From contig SUXS01000004.1 in assembly GCA_015060865.1 (NCBI GenBank), positions 1 through 64,000 on the forward strand: a stretch of DNA of 64,000 bases, read 5' to 3'. The notes under the pieces were generated by a model. The model searched no databases. It was not told the DNA's origin and saw nothing but the letters and a program-made list of their open reading frames with translations. Source of the stretch: Bacteroidales bacterium. Lineage in GTDB: Bacteria; Bacteroidota; Bacteroidia; Bacteroidales; Bacteroidaceae. Position numbers and translations under genes: made by a program. This document shows, piece after piece, positions 1-9,005 of this stretch; position 1 is the first letter of the stretch; every line of letters starts with the position of its first letter.

Positions 1-81
1 AGAAATGTGAATAAAGGAATAACCTTCTTCGAGCATTCTCATATACTTGAGCAATGCTGCATAATCGTGTTTTTTGTTCAT
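1..81 (-). CDS. Transposase orfA-like protein, N-terminal fragment
   Basis: Partial ORF running off the left edge. The 27 residues visible begin MNKKHDYAALLKYMRMLEEG, which fits the helix-turn-helix start of an OrfA-type transposase DNA-binding protein. It starts 48 bp inside the putative IS terminus, the usual place for orfA in IS3-family elements. Function would be recognition of the element ends, with orfB (DDE catalytic part) beyond the window. Too short for firm family assignment; the call depends largely on the flanking terminus. Confidence 0.5.
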   Translation of the reverse strand, partial: MNKKHDYAALLKYMRMLEEGYSFIHIS

Positions 82-129
82 AAAGAAACCCCTAAAGTTT
101 TTTGTCCAAACTCTTGGGGTCACTTCACA
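1..129 (-). mobile_element. 5' end of an IS3-family (IS150-like) insertion sequence, cut by window edge
   Basis: Read on the minus strand, the segment starts with a terminus of the form TGTGAAGTGACCCC followed by a TTTGGACA motif, which resembles the termini of IS3/IS150-group elements. An ORF begins about 48 bp inside. Only the left end is in the window, so the partner inverted repeat, orfB and target duplication cannot be checked. Family assignment rests on the terminus pattern and on the position of the ORF. Confidence 0.6.
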
Positions 130-200
130 TTGAGGGGTGTCGGTCAATGATGCTGTTCAACTTTCTTCAGTTGTCACGATTTATCATAGACTGCGATGGC

Positions 201-235
201 GTCATCCTGAGTAGAACGAAGGATCTCGCAGTGGA
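201..235. repeat. Interspersed repeat, copy 1 (GTCATCCTGA...GGATCTCG type)
   Basis: A GTCATCCTGAGTAGAACGAA motif followed by GGATCTCG. Related sequences occur at 14764-14852 and 37129-37237 in this window, always between genes. This is the half-site of a palindromic intergenic repeat; only one arm is obvious here. Confidence 0.55.
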
Positions 236-509
236 CTCTGCTTGACAAAATAATTATCACAGGCTTGAAAAAGAATTTTCACACCTATGAAAAAACAATT
301 TGGATAGTTCCAAATTCCAGTTTTTACAAAGAAAAACTCCAGTTTGCAAGGCTCTGATCAAAATGTCACAGCCTTGTAATAGAAAAATTCTCTTTGTCTG
401 ATTTGAAAAATGCATGTATGCAATTCAAAAACCGCCTTTTTCGGCCTCCCCAAATCTGACGTTTTGCTACCGATATTGCCGATTTGCTGACATTATGCTA
501 CACCTTGCC

Positions 510-541
510 CCACCGACACCCCGCAACGGGGGTGTCGGTCG
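510..541. repeat. Hairpin with copy of motif found beside the IS end
   Basis: Inverted repeat CACCGACACCCC / GGGGGTGTCGGTC around a 5-base loop. The right arm recurs at 135-146 beside the IS terminus. There is no following T run, so it is not a good intrinsic terminator; it may be an insertion footprint. Confidence 0.45.
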
Positions 542-663
542 ATAAACCAAATATATTCAATGCTTTACATACAATTACCGATACCTACGCCAAGAACAGG
601 AGAACATCATTTTGTCAACGTCAACGTTATCGTTGAAAAGCCACGCTCTCTATTCATTATATA

Positions 664-710
664 ACAACTCCCGACTTCGTTGTTGAATTGAGGTCGGGAG
701 TAGTTGTTTT
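664..710. terminator. Possible bidirectional terminator after the DUF2442 gene
   Basis: Stem ACAACTCCCGAC pairs with GTCGGGAGTAGTTGT, ending in a short T run on the plus strand. It lies 63 bp beyond the stop codon of the leftward DUF2442 gene. The minus-strand T run is weak. Confidence 0.5.
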
Positions 711-772
711 ATTGTGCATCAAGTCTTTTCGTTCATACAGAACTTTCAAGAAAGGGAAAGAATCAGCTTATC

Positions 773-1006
773 TTAAGCTTCTGCGCCTATTTCATACAAG
801 AATTCGGGTGCAAGGTCTGCACCGTTAGCCCACTCTATAGTTACGGGAGTCAATGCATATTGGATAAATAGCTTTTTATCCAATAATTCCCCAAAGACCT
901 CACCAGTCAAGTGGGGCTGAAGGTCTACAATCTTCTTTTTGCCATCATTGAAAGTCAAGGCCAATTCATATCCCTTGATATAGTCCACATCGATAACTTT
1001 CAGCAT
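773..1006 (-). CDS. DUF2442 domain protein
   Basis: A 77-residue protein of the DUF2442 type, recognisable from the VTFNDG/LTFNDGKKKIVDLQPHL-like start and the IEWANGADLAPEFLYE end. These proteins commonly sit next to DUF4160 proteins, as here, and the pair is often proposed to be toxin-antitoxin-like; no activity can be read from sequence. The ORF track starts at 1030, but I prefer the internal ATG at 1006: it avoids a 17-bp overlap with the upstream gene and is preceded by AATAAGACT, the same leader that precedes the ATG of the DUF4160 gene. The pair is probably co-transcribed leftwards. Confidence 0.75.
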   Translation of the reverse strand: MLKVIDVDYIKGYELALTFNDGKKKIVDLQPHLTGEVFGELLDKKLFIQYALTPVTIEWANGADLAPEFLYEIGAEA

Positions 1007-1013
1007 AGTCTTA

Positions 1014-1271
1014 TTATTTAAGAGGTTCAATTCTTCCTATTTTCTCTCCGCGTTGGGCCTTCTCCCATAAAGCCAGGATAGCACTTTCGTTTTGGTCCAT
1101 CCACTCGTTTACTTTAGCAATCACTTTTGCCGGAGCTTGCCCATCTACAACTCTATCTATAACGCTTATGGAACACTCATAGTTTCCGTAGTTGAAGTGC
1201 ACATGAGGAGGATTGTGATCCTTCCAATAGAGGTAGATGATGATTCCGTAAAATCTACATATCTCAGGCAT
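1014..1271 (-). CDS. DUF4160 domain protein
   Basis: An 85-residue protein with the DUF4160 signature: PEICRFYGIIIYLYW near the start, then NPPHVHFNYGNYEC. The start is taken at the ATG at 1271 (MPEICRF), not the track start at 1331, because the family begins with this peptide and the extra upstream residues are unlike it. It is followed after 7 bp (or overlapped) by the DUF2442 gene. The pairing suggests a two-gene module, possibly toxin-antitoxin; which partner would be the toxin is unknown. Biochemical role unassigned. Confidence 0.75.
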   Translation of the reverse strand: MPEICRFYGIIIYLYWKDHNPPHVHFNYGNYECSISVIDRVVDGQAPAKVIAKVNEWMDQNESAILALWEKAQRGEKIGRIEPLK

Positions 1272-1528
1272 AGTCTTATTTTTTATGATTGATTGCTCTG
1301 CAAATATAATTAATAAATAAAATAACAACAAATATCCCTCGAAAAAATCAGCACAAAGATTACTGTTTTCGTTTACGTTAACGTCAACGTACAGCCAAGG
1401 CTGTCCTAACGTTGCAATCTCCGATTGCCTTAAAATAATTACCTACAGTATGACACACCTCGGTAATTTGTTTGAATAAAAACGGGGAATCAATAAGCTT
1501 TTTCGGAGATAATCATTAAATGAGATTA

Positions 1529-1560
1529 CCCTCACTATCCGAGCAGTAGGATGGTGAGGG
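1529..1560. terminator. Hairpin downstream of broken small gene
   Basis: CCCTCACTATCC pairs with GGATGGTGAGGG around an 8-base loop. It lies just past the stop codon of the leftward pseudogene at 1577-1855. The T run is poor, so termination is a guess. Confidence 0.4.
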
Positions 1561-1576
1561 CGATTAATTGCGATGC

Positions 1577-1855
1577 TTATGCTATCGGTAGCAGTGCATG
1601 GGAGTCCTCATCGTATGCCACACGGACGTAGCGTATAGTCTGCTGTCTCGTGTCATTGTTCATGATGGCCGTGAGGTCGATGCCGCGCCGCAGCATCTCA
1701 CGAGTGAGAGCGGCAGAATAGTAGGAGCGCTCTGCTGTCCATCCATGCGAGGAGGCGAGGCTGTTGAAGTTAGTTACTAGTTGGCTGATTGTTTCGCTTG
1801 CGAAACGTGCTTCATAGAAGCCGATACGCTCTTGGGCGTAGGAGTTTGGTTTGTC
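1577..1855 (-). pseudogene. Frameshifted small hypothetical gene
   Basis: On the minus strand a reading frame of about 92 codons ends at 1577 and reads ...SYAQERIGFYEARF then LVTNFNSLASSHGWTAERSY and ends DSHALLPIA. Codon use and amino-acid composition look protein-like, but the frame has no start codon: an in-frame TAA lies just upstream and the only nearby ATG (1857) is in another frame that stops after 26 residues. The simplest reading is an indel near codon 3. The family is not one I can name. A frameshift caused by a sequencing error is possible. Confidence 0.5.
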
Positions 1856-1858
1856 ATA

Positions 1859-2197
1859 ATCAGATGTTTTTTGACGTTAATAAATCTGTCCACATCGTAA
1901 CTTGACCACCGTGCATCCCTGCTCGGTTGGTGCAGTGCTACACTGTTCTTGATGTTTCGGGGGCGAAGATAGGAGTAAATACGCAGCAAGATAATATTAC
2001 TTAATTCTTGCGACTGCAAAAAGTTTTCTTACTAACAATGTTGGTTAGATTGGGATAGATTCCCCTATTTATGGATTTGCTTGATTGGGGAACACAGGAT
2101 CTTATACCATTTTTGAAGAAACTATGTTTAAATGTTAAAAAACAGGTTAACATACAATTTTGCGATAATCCTTCAATATTATTTCAATTTATTCTAT
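1859..2197. other. Non-coding stretch between broken gene and R-M locus
   Basis: About 340 bp without a supportable gene. It is A/T-rich toward the right and contains the upstream region of both the leftward broken gene and the rightward regulator gene. No clear repeat or RNA structure seen. Confidence 0.4.
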
Positions 2198-2205
2198 TAT
2201 ATTTG
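2198..2205 (+). promoter_or_regulatory. Bacteroidales -7 element upstream of the XRE gene
   Basis: TATATTTG matches the Bacteroidota -7 consensus TAnnTTTG, 26 bp before the ATG at 2231. No good -33 TTTG at the usual distance; a controller protein may compensate. Confidence 0.5.
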
Positions 2206-2230
2206 CGCCTAGGTTAAAACTTTTTACGAA

Positions 2231-2434
2231 ATGGCAGACTTCAATCAGATTAAAGTAGTACTGGTAAAGAAGAAAAGAACAGGAAAATGGCTTGCAGAAC
2301 AGATTGGCAAGAGCAATTGTACGGTGAGTAAGTGGTGTTCAAATGCTGCACAACCCGACATTCCAACCTTATCAAAGATTGCCAGAGTCCTTGAAGTTGA
2401 TATAAGAGAATTGCTTGTAGGCAACGAAGTATAA
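2231..2434 (+). CDS. XRE-family HTH regulator, probable R-M controller protein
   Basis: A 67-residue protein that is almost entirely one helix-turn-helix of the XRE/Cro type: LAEQIGKSNCTVSKWCSN forms the HTH, followed by PDIPTLSKIARVLEVDIREL, the standard dimerisation end. Its size and position, 86 bp upstream of a restriction-modification gene in the same direction, match controller (C) proteins that time expression of restriction enzymes. It may bind its own leader and the 2435-2520 gap. DNA target cannot be read with confidence. A generic XRE repressor is the alternative. Confidence 0.8.
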   Translation: MADFNQIKVVLVKKKRTGKWLAEQIGKSNCTVSKWCSNAAQPDIPTLSKIARVLEVDIRELLVGNEV

Positions 2435-2520
2435 TAAATTTCAAAAACAGACAAGTTCATATTTCAATATATCAGTTCATTTATATCTCTTTTGTTAATG
2501 AGCATCGTAAAGTTTCAATT

Positions 2521-5500
2521 ATGGGCACCATACATATTCTTCAGGACTTGATTAATCGCTTTCAGGTTGCAAAGAAAGATGGCAGCTTAGAGGGCGCATC
2601 GGAAGCAACTATACGAACATGGATAGATGAACTTCTTTCTGTGTTCGGATGGAATGTGCAGGATACTCATCAGGTTCTAACAGAACGTACGCTAAATAAA
2701 GAGGAACGTCAGAAGTTAAAATCGATTGGTTCTACTAATGTGCGTCCCGACTATACGCTTGTCAATGGTAAAGTCCCCTTGGCATTCGTAGACGCAAAAA
2801 GCCTTGACGTAAACATTGAGACAAACAAGGAGGTTGCTTTCCAGATTCGCTCCTATGGTTGGTCTATAGGAGCACCATTTTCACTCGTCACCAACTTTGA
2901 GCAGTTAGCCATTTATGACTGTTCATACATGCCGCGTATTAACGATGAAGCAAGTTTTGCAAGACGTTTTTATGCGACTATTGATGAATTTATTGAAAAG
3001 TTTGATGCTTTAGATACGTTCCTTTCTCGCAGCAATGTTTTGGCTGGTAATGTGAAATTTGTTCAGCAGAAAGGTAATGCTCTTGACGAAAATTTCTCAA
3101 AAATGCTTGGCGCGGCACGTATCGAATTTGCAAAAGCTATTATAGAGAAAAATGCAATCGAGAGTGTTGGCGTGCTCAGCTATTATGTACAAACAATTAT
3201 AAATCGTATTCTGTTCATTCGTGTTTGTGAGTCTAGAGGATTAGAAGTTGAAGGTTTGTTAAACAAATTCGCTCAGAACAATTTCTGGGAGGAGTTTAAG
3301 AATAGTTCGTATGGTGATTTTTATAACCATTACGATGGACCTATGTTCAAAAAGATACCTTCGCTACAATCCTTGCAGATTGACAATGCCGTATTTGAGT
3401 CTTTTCTCGCTAATCTATACTATCCTTCACCTTATCGTTTTGATGTTATTCCATTGAAAACACTGAGCGATATCTATGATCTTTTTCTTGGTTACCAACT
3501 TGTAGTAAACGGTTCGTCTGTTACAGATGAGCTAAAGTCTGAGTTCAAGAAAAGTAACGGAGCAGTAACAACACCAGAATCGCTAGTCAATCAAGTTATT
3601 GAATGTACCATTCCCTTAAACACGATAGAAAACCTCACCATAGAGCAAATTTTCGACCTTAAAATTATTGATATTGCTTGTGGTAGCGGTGTATTTTTGG
3701 TTGGCGTATATGACTATTTGGTTAAACAAATAGAAAAGAAACTCGAATGTAAGCAAGATTGTGATTCTGAGCTCTATGCAGACTTAGCGTATCCTATTTT
3801 GAATATCAATGGCAGACGAAAACTGATTAATAATTGTATCTATGGGGTGGATATAAATCCTGAAGCCGTAGAGGTTTCTAAGATGTCGCTTTGCCTGCGA
3901 CTTATTGACAACTATTCTCCGGAAGACTTTGATACCGTTGGCCTGCTCGGTTCTCAAATACTCAAAGGAATCGGTGGAAATATCCGTTGTGGAAATACCT
4001 TGGTGGAAGTTGACATAGAGCATCATTTCCCTGCAATTACTGACAATATGAGGGAACTTCAGGAAACAAATGCTTTTGATTGGGAATCATCTTTTCCTGC
4101 AGTGTTTGAAAATGGTGGATTTGATTTTGTTATAGGTAACCCACCATATGTTGAGGTTAAGCACTACAATGTCGGCTTGCCTCATATGGCAGCTTACATA
4201 AAAAAGAATTATTCTTCTAGCAAAAATGGGAAAATTGACCTTGCTATTCCATTCATAGAGAAGGGGATCAATTTACTCAATGCCAATGGGCGCTTGGGCT
4301 TTATTGTACAGAAGCGTTTCTTCAAGACTGATTATGGCAAAGGTATTCGTGAACTTCTTACAACTCGTAAGTTGTTGAACGGAGTATATGATTACGAAGA
4401 AACAAATCTCTTCGCAGGTAGACTTACCTACGTGGCAATTGTCGTGTGTGATAATGATAGCGCAAACAATAAACACGTTTGGTATTGTAACTCTAGTTCG
4501 CACGATACAATGTTATTGAGTGCAGAAACACTTTCTGATACCCCTTGGAATTTTGAGAGTGCTCAATTGAATGACCTTCGTCTTCGTTTGACAAAAAGTT
4601 TAGGTACGCTGAAGGATGTTTGCAATGTGAAGGTTGGCGTACAAGTTCTGTGGAATAATGCATTTCAAATTCATGTTGACAAGATAGAAAATGATTTTAT
4701 CTATGGCCATAGTTTGATTGACAAGAACATTGTAATTGAAAAAGATGCTTGCAAACCGCTTTTATGCAATGAGCATTTTGCTCCACTGACAAAGCGCGAA
4801 TACACAACATATGCATTATTCCCATACGATGTAACAGATGAGGGAGAAGTAACAGAATTAAGTATTAGCGACATTGAGAATAGATATCCTCGAGCATACA
4901 ACTATCTAACAAGACATAAGTCACTCATTACGTCAAAGGTTCAAACATTACCAGAAAAGAACAGATTGTACAATGCTGCCGATCATTGGCACTTGTTTAC
5001 CCGTGCGAACAATCATGGAGCGGTTTACAAGAAGATTGTTGTTCCCATGACGGCTCAATACCCTCAGGCTGCCGTAATTACAGATAGTCATGTGTATTGC
5101 GACAACGCTAACATGTTTTTCATTCAAGTTCCCTTCATGACTGAAGAAAAACTCTACGCATTGTCTGCCATTATCAATTCTACAATCTTCTGTGCTTTCG
5201 CTCGTTCAATCGCTAATCCACAACAAGGTGATTACTATAAGTTTAACAAACAGTTCCTTAATCCAGTGCCCGTTCCTAAAGATGCATTTGTTGAGTACAA
5301 ACCGCAGATAAAGAAGTTGGCTAAGATTGCAAAAAGGATTGAAGAAACTAACGAGCAGATTCGTACTAGCATTGGTGGACAGACAACAGGTCTTGAAAAT
5401 TCCTTAAAATCACTTTGGTCAGAGTTAGATAAAATTTGCGATAAACTCTATGGATTGACCAAAGAAGAGAAGTGCATCGTTTATTCAACTCACAGGTATG

Positions 5501-5529
5501 ACAGAAATCCCTATGGACAAGAAGATTAA
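2521..5529 (+). CDS. Type IIG restriction-modification enzyme, Eco57I-like (nuclease-methylase fusion)
   Basis: A 1002-residue protein. Residues 76-93 hold PD...(14)...DAK, a PD-(D/E)XK-type nuclease site in a type I HsdR-N-like domain. A class gamma N6-adenine methylase follows: motif I DIACGSGVFL near 384 and motif IV NPPY at 540-543. The last ~350 residues look like a TaqI/Eco57I-type target-recognition domain. Enzymes of this layout cut and methylate one strand of an asymmetric site using S-adenosylmethionine. Size and domain order match Eco57I (about 1000 residues), which also has a separate methylase, as this one does downstream. The next gene overlaps its 3' end. Recognition sequence unknown. 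Confidence 0.85.
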   Translation: MGTIHILQDLINRFQVAKKDGSLEGASEATIRTWIDELLSVFGWNVQDTHQVLTERTLNKEERQKLKSIGSTNVRPDYTLVNGKVPLAFVDAKSLDVNIETNKEVAFQIRSYGWSIGAPFSLVTNFEQLAIYDCSYMPRINDEASFARRFYATIDEFIEKFDALDTFLSRSNVLAGNVKFVQQKGNALDENFSKMLGAARIEFAKAIIEKNAIESVGVLSYYVQTIINRILFIRVCESRGLEVEGLLNKFAQNNFWEEFKNSSYGDFYNHYDGPMFKKIPSLQSLQIDNAVFESFLANLYYPSPYRFDVIPLKTLSDIYDLFLGYQLVVNGSSVTDELKSEFKKSNGAVTTPESLVNQVIECTIPLNTIENLTIEQIFDLKIIDIACGSGVFLVGVYDYLVKQIEKKLECKQDCDSELYADLAYPILNINGRRKLINNCIYGVDINPEAVEVSKMSLCLRLIDNYSPEDFDTVGLLGSQILKGIGGNIRCGNTLVEVDIEHHFPAITDNMRELQETNAFDWESSFPAVFENGGFDFVIGNPPYVEVKHYNVGLPHMAAYIKKNYSSSKNGKIDLAIPFIEKGINLLNANGRLGFIVQKRFFKTDYGKGIRELLTTRKLLNGVYDYEETNLFAGRLTYVAIVVCDNDSANNKHVWYCNSSSHDTMLLSAETLSDTPWNFESAQLNDLRLRLTKSLGTLKDVCNVKVGVQVLWNNAFQIHVDKIENDFIYGHSLIDKNIVIEKDACKPLLCNEHFAPLTKREYTTYALFPYDVTDEGEVTELSISDIENRYPRAYNYLTRHKSLITSKVQTLPEKNRLYNAADHWHLFTRANNHGAVYKKIVVPMTAQYPQAAVITDSHVYCDNANMFFIQVPFMTEEKLYALSAIINSTIFCAFARSIANPQQGDYYKFNKQFLNPVPVPKDAFVEYKPQIKKLAKIAKRIEETNEQIRTSIGGQTTGLENSLKSLWSELDKICDKLYGLTKEEKCIVYSTHRYDRNPYGQED

Positions 5530-7336
5530 AGCACTTGTGGCAAAATATTCCAATAACGAGACTTTACTGATTCAACTCGTCGTTAAGGCATTCGTAAGGT
5601 TCAATCATTTAGAACTTGGAAACGGTTTCCTTTCTGCGTTCGTGTGTACTGCAAACGAGGAGTTAGAAGCAGACATTGAACTACTATCTGCTCAATGTGC
5701 AATAGAAGATGTCATCAGTATCTTTGAACTTGCTATTCCAGATATGGAGAAGACTGCTAACGGAGCAGTTTATACACCTAAGTATATTCGTGACTATATA
5801 GTACGTCAGGTAATGCATTCTGTTGAAAAGCCTTTGGAAGAATGCCTTTGTGCAGATATTTCCTGCGGTTGTGGTGCATTCTTGTACACGTTGGCAGAGT
5901 ACATTCATAAACACACGGGGGAGCCGTACTGCAATATCTTCAAGCATCTCTATGGTGTAGATATTAGTACAACAAGTATAAATCGTGCAAAGATAATGTT
6001 AGCACTTGTCGCTTTACTGAATGGTGAAATTATTAAGGACGATTTGTTCAATCTGTTTGCGGGAGATTCACTCACATTCGATTTCCAATCAATGCCGAAT
6101 GTTGCGACAAACAATGGTTTAGATATTATTGTCGGTAATCCTCCATACGTCCGTTCAAGGCATATTGACAAAGATACAAAGAAGAATCTCCCTCTTTGGA
6201 GTTCGTCAAAAGTGGGCAATGCAGACCTCTATATTCCTTTCTTTGAAATAGGCTTAACGGCTTTGAATGACAAAGGATTGCTTGGGTATATAACAGTCAA
6301 TACGTTCTTCAAGAGTGTAAACGCACGCGCTTTACGAAACTATTTTGTTGATAATCAATTATCATTGAGCATAGTTGATTTCGGTCAGCAGATTGTGTTT
6401 AAGAAGAAACTAGCGTACACTTGTTTGGCCTTCATTTCAAAGAAACAAAGTAAATCGTTGTTATACGTAAAGGCTGATGTTGCCGACGTAGAGGCACAGA
6501 AAAATTTTGTTTACAGCAGAATTGCTTACTCTACGTTGGACAGTCATCGAGGATGGCACTTGAACAGAAATGATGTGTTAGAAAATATCCGTCTTATAGA
6601 AAATGCAGGAGAGGCACTTGGTGATAAATATGTTATCAAGAATGGTATTGCAACACTTGCAAATGATGTGTTCATCTTTCGGCCTGTACGTACAGATGAA
6701 AACTTCCACTATCTTCTCCGAAAAGGAAAGGAATATACCATTGAGAAAGGGGTTTGCAGAGACATCATTAAGCCGAATATATTAAAGAGTGAAGAAGAAA
6801 TTAGCGAAAAGGAGGAGAAAATAATTTCTCCTTACGATGTTGATTGTAATATAATTTCAGAAGAATTCTTCATGGATAATTATCCTAATGCATACAAATA
6901 CCTGCAGGACTGTCGTGATGTTCTTGATAAACGAGATAAGGGGGAAGGTGATTACGAAGCGTGGTATGCTTTTGGACGTACCCAAGCAATCGCCGACTCA
7001 GGGAAGAAGTTGCTTTTCCCTTATATGAGTGACTTACCGCATTTTGTATATACTTCTCAAAAAGATATGATGATCTACTGCGGTTATGCTATCTACAACG
7101 ATTCGGAAACTGAACTACTGTTCTTAAAGAAGATATTGGAATCAAGTGTATTTGACTACTATATGAAGAATACGAGCAAACCATATTCGACTGGTTATTA
7201 TTCGTATGCAAAAAATTACGTAAAATCATTCGGTATTTATCCCTTTACGGATGAAGAGAAACAACATCTCCTATCGTTGAAGTCAAAAGAGGAGATAGAT
7301 GAATATATACGAGGTATTTACCAAGTTGCAATATAA
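5498..7336 (+). CDS. N6-adenine DNA methyltransferase, partner of the type IIG enzyme
   Basis: A 612-residue protein with N6-adenine methylase motifs: DISCGCGAFL at about 120-129 (motif I, with an unusual C between the glycines) and VGNPPYVRS at about 212-220 (motif IV NPPY at 214-217). A long C-terminal part resembles a target-recognition domain. It starts inside the end of the upstream gene (32-bp overlap; a second ATG at 5513 would give 17 bp), so the two are translationally coupled. By analogy with M.Eco57I it should methylate the strand or site that the fused enzyme leaves unprotected. No nuclease motif is visible. Confidence 0.85.
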   Translation: MTEIPMDKKIKALVAKYSNNETLLIQLVVKAFVRFNHLELGNGFLSAFVCTANEELEADIELLSAQCAIEDVISIFELAIPDMEKTANGAVYTPKYIRDYIVRQVMHSVEKPLEECLCADISCGCGAFLYTLAEYIHKHTGEPYCNIFKHLYGVDISTTSINRAKIMLALVALLNGEIIKDDLFNLFAGDSLTFDFQSMPNVATNNGLDIIVGNPPYVRSRHIDKDTKKNLPLWSSSKVGNADLYIPFFEIGLTALNDKGLLGYITVNTFFKSVNARALRNYFVDNQLSLSIVDFGQQIVFKKKLAYTCLAFISKKQSKSLLYVKADVADVEAQKNFVYSRIAYSTLDSHRGWHLNRNDVLENIRLIENAGEALGDKYVIKNGIATLANDVFIFRPVRTDENFHYLLRKGKEYTIEKGVCRDIIKPNILKSEEEISEKEEKIISPYDVDCNIISEEFFMDNYPNAYKYLQDCRDVLDKRDKGEGDYEAWYAFGRTQAIADSGKKLLFPYMSDLPHFVYTSQKDMMIYCGYAIYNDSETELLFLKKILESSVFDYYMKNTSKPYSTGYYSYAKNYVKSFGIYPFTDEEKQHLLSLKSKEEIDEYIRGIYQVAI

Positions 7337-7704
7337 CTAGACGGGACTATCCAGTAATAGACTTAAAAACATGCAACAACTATTCTTCTTGACCTGCTCA
7401 TCGTAATAATATGATTATCAAGACATACGAAGTTTATGATCTCACTTACGATGAAATCCTCATTTCGTCAAGACAGTACTGCCCATATCGTAAACGAATA
7501 AAATGATTCCACAAAGGCTATGAATGAACTGCCGAAAGCTCCACTTATATAATATGGTGAAGTTTTATGAAACATATAGCAGAGACGAATTTATAGGCAT
7601 TACGGAAACGCTGAAGCTCTCTCCAACTGTGCAATTGGGAATTGCACAAATAAACGAGTCACATCCTATGATGCCCGCCTTGTTGACCTTGAACAGAATG
7701 GTAG
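7337..7704. other. Degraded stretch after the R-M genes
   Basis: About 370 bp with no convincing gene. The 65-codon ORF at 7524-7721 has no family resemblance that I can see. It probably belongs to the decayed gene whose 3' end follows. Confidence 0.35.
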
Positions 7705-8100
7705 AAGCTAGCAAAATGTAGGGTTCGTATCCTACGTGCTTACGGAGAAGATTGCTTCAAGTTTACAGATAACTTTATCCGCATAACTTTGCCTATCAGT
7801 GCTCATGACCATGCAAGTGACCATGCAAGTAACCATGCAAGTAACCATGCAAGTGACCATGCAAGTGTACAAGTTGAAAAACTTGTTTCTGCATTGATAG
7901 GGGAAATGGGACGTTCTGAACTACAAGAACTGCTATCTATCAAGAATAGAGATTATTTTAGAACGGATTATCTAAATCCTGCTATCAATACCGGCTATAT
8001 AGAACTTACAATCCCTGATAAACCCAATAGTCAGAATCAGAAATATCGCCTTACGGCAAAGGGCATTGCATTGAAAGAGCACCTTAAAGATAGCAAGTGA
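7705..8100 (+). pseudogene. 3' remnant of an AlbA_2/COG2865-type ATP-binding gene
   Basis: An open frame reading YGEDCFKFTDNFIRITLPIS, a His/Ala/Ser repeat (HAS units preceded by D or N), then a winged-helix-like tail ending ...NQKYRLTAKGIALKEHL. This is the C-terminal end found in predicted transcriptional regulators with an N-terminal AlbA_2 domain and a GHKL-like ATPase. The frame is closed upstream by TAG at 7702-7704 and the ATPase and AlbA_2 parts are missing, so this is a truncated remnant. The ATG at 7789 would give a 103-residue peptide, but nothing suggests that it is a real start. Confidence 0.6.
7807..7866 (+). repeat. Five tandem 12-bp units encoding (D/N)HAS
   Basis: Five head-to-tail copies of gaccatgcaagt, two of them with aaccatgcaagt. 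The period is a multiple of three, so the frame is kept. Such repeats are typical of the linker in this protein family and change length by slippage. Confidence 0.85.
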
Positions 8101-8450
8101 CATCAGTCCTCTAAATCCATTCATGAAAATTTATGGCCAATTTATGGCAATTTATGTTCACAAGAGAAAAAGAATAGGGGAATCCTTGCCATCTTCTCGC
8201 CCAACCCCCAGGCCAAGTGAAAAGAACGCAGCCATGAGCGATTAGAGGAATGCAAAAAGTAAGCGTAAACGTGAGTTTTTGAGTTAATAAGTTTTTGAGT
8301 TGGGCAAGTCTATACTTCCGATTTCTGTGCCGTGTAAGCAATCCGCAGGATTTGCTTTACAATCTGCTACGAATTTTCTGTACAGGATTTCCTCACGTTT
8401 CGTTACAATTGCCCTACTTGTCTTATAGAACATCTATGATGCTTACCCCC
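8101..8450. other. Non-coding stretch left of the V-ATPase operon
   Basis: No supportable gene. It contains three AATTTATG words at 8129-8158, a repeated AGTTTTTGAGTT (8274-8300) and a hairpin GTAAGCAATCC / GGATTTGCTTTAC near 8333-8360. These look like repeat-derived junction DNA between accessory and core regions. Confidence 0.4.
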
Positions 8451-8490
8451 AAAAAGTGAGGCCGACTAAAATTCATAGTCGGCCTCACTT
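8451..8490 (-). terminator. Intrinsic terminator of the V-ATPase operon
   Basis: Minus-strand stem AGTGAGGCCGACTA pairs with TAGTCGGCCTCACT and is followed by a T run. It lies about 20 bp past the stop codon of the last operon gene. Confidence 0.85.
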
Positions 8491-8508
8491 GATTATGTAC
8501 AGGATAAA

Positions 8509-8988
<480 letters not shown>

Positions 8989-9005
8989 TTATTAATTTTT
9001 TTGTT

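Larger units (their letters stand above)
130..772. other. Gene-poor stretch next to the IS end
   Basis: About 640 bp with no supportable gene. It holds a repeat half-site (201-235), an A/T-rich segment, a strong hairpin near 513-540 (ACCGACACCCC / GGGGGTGTCGGT) whose 3' arm matches a GGGGTGTCGGTC next to the IS end at 135-146, a CGTCAACGTTATCG-type motif near 618-636, and the terminator-like hairpin at 664-710. It looks like scar DNA from earlier insertions. Confidence 0.5.

Noticed and set aside
510-541. Strong hairpin read as an intrinsic terminator
   Set aside because: No T run on either side, and its arm is repeated next to the IS end, so a repeat is the better reading.
1598-1780. Plus-strand 60-residue ORF
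   Set aside because: Shadow of the minus-strand pseudogene at 1577-1855.
7524-7721. 65-residue plus-strand ORF after the R-M genes
   Set aside because: No family resemblance, no promoter, and it lies in a decayed stretch in a frame different from the gene remnant that follows.
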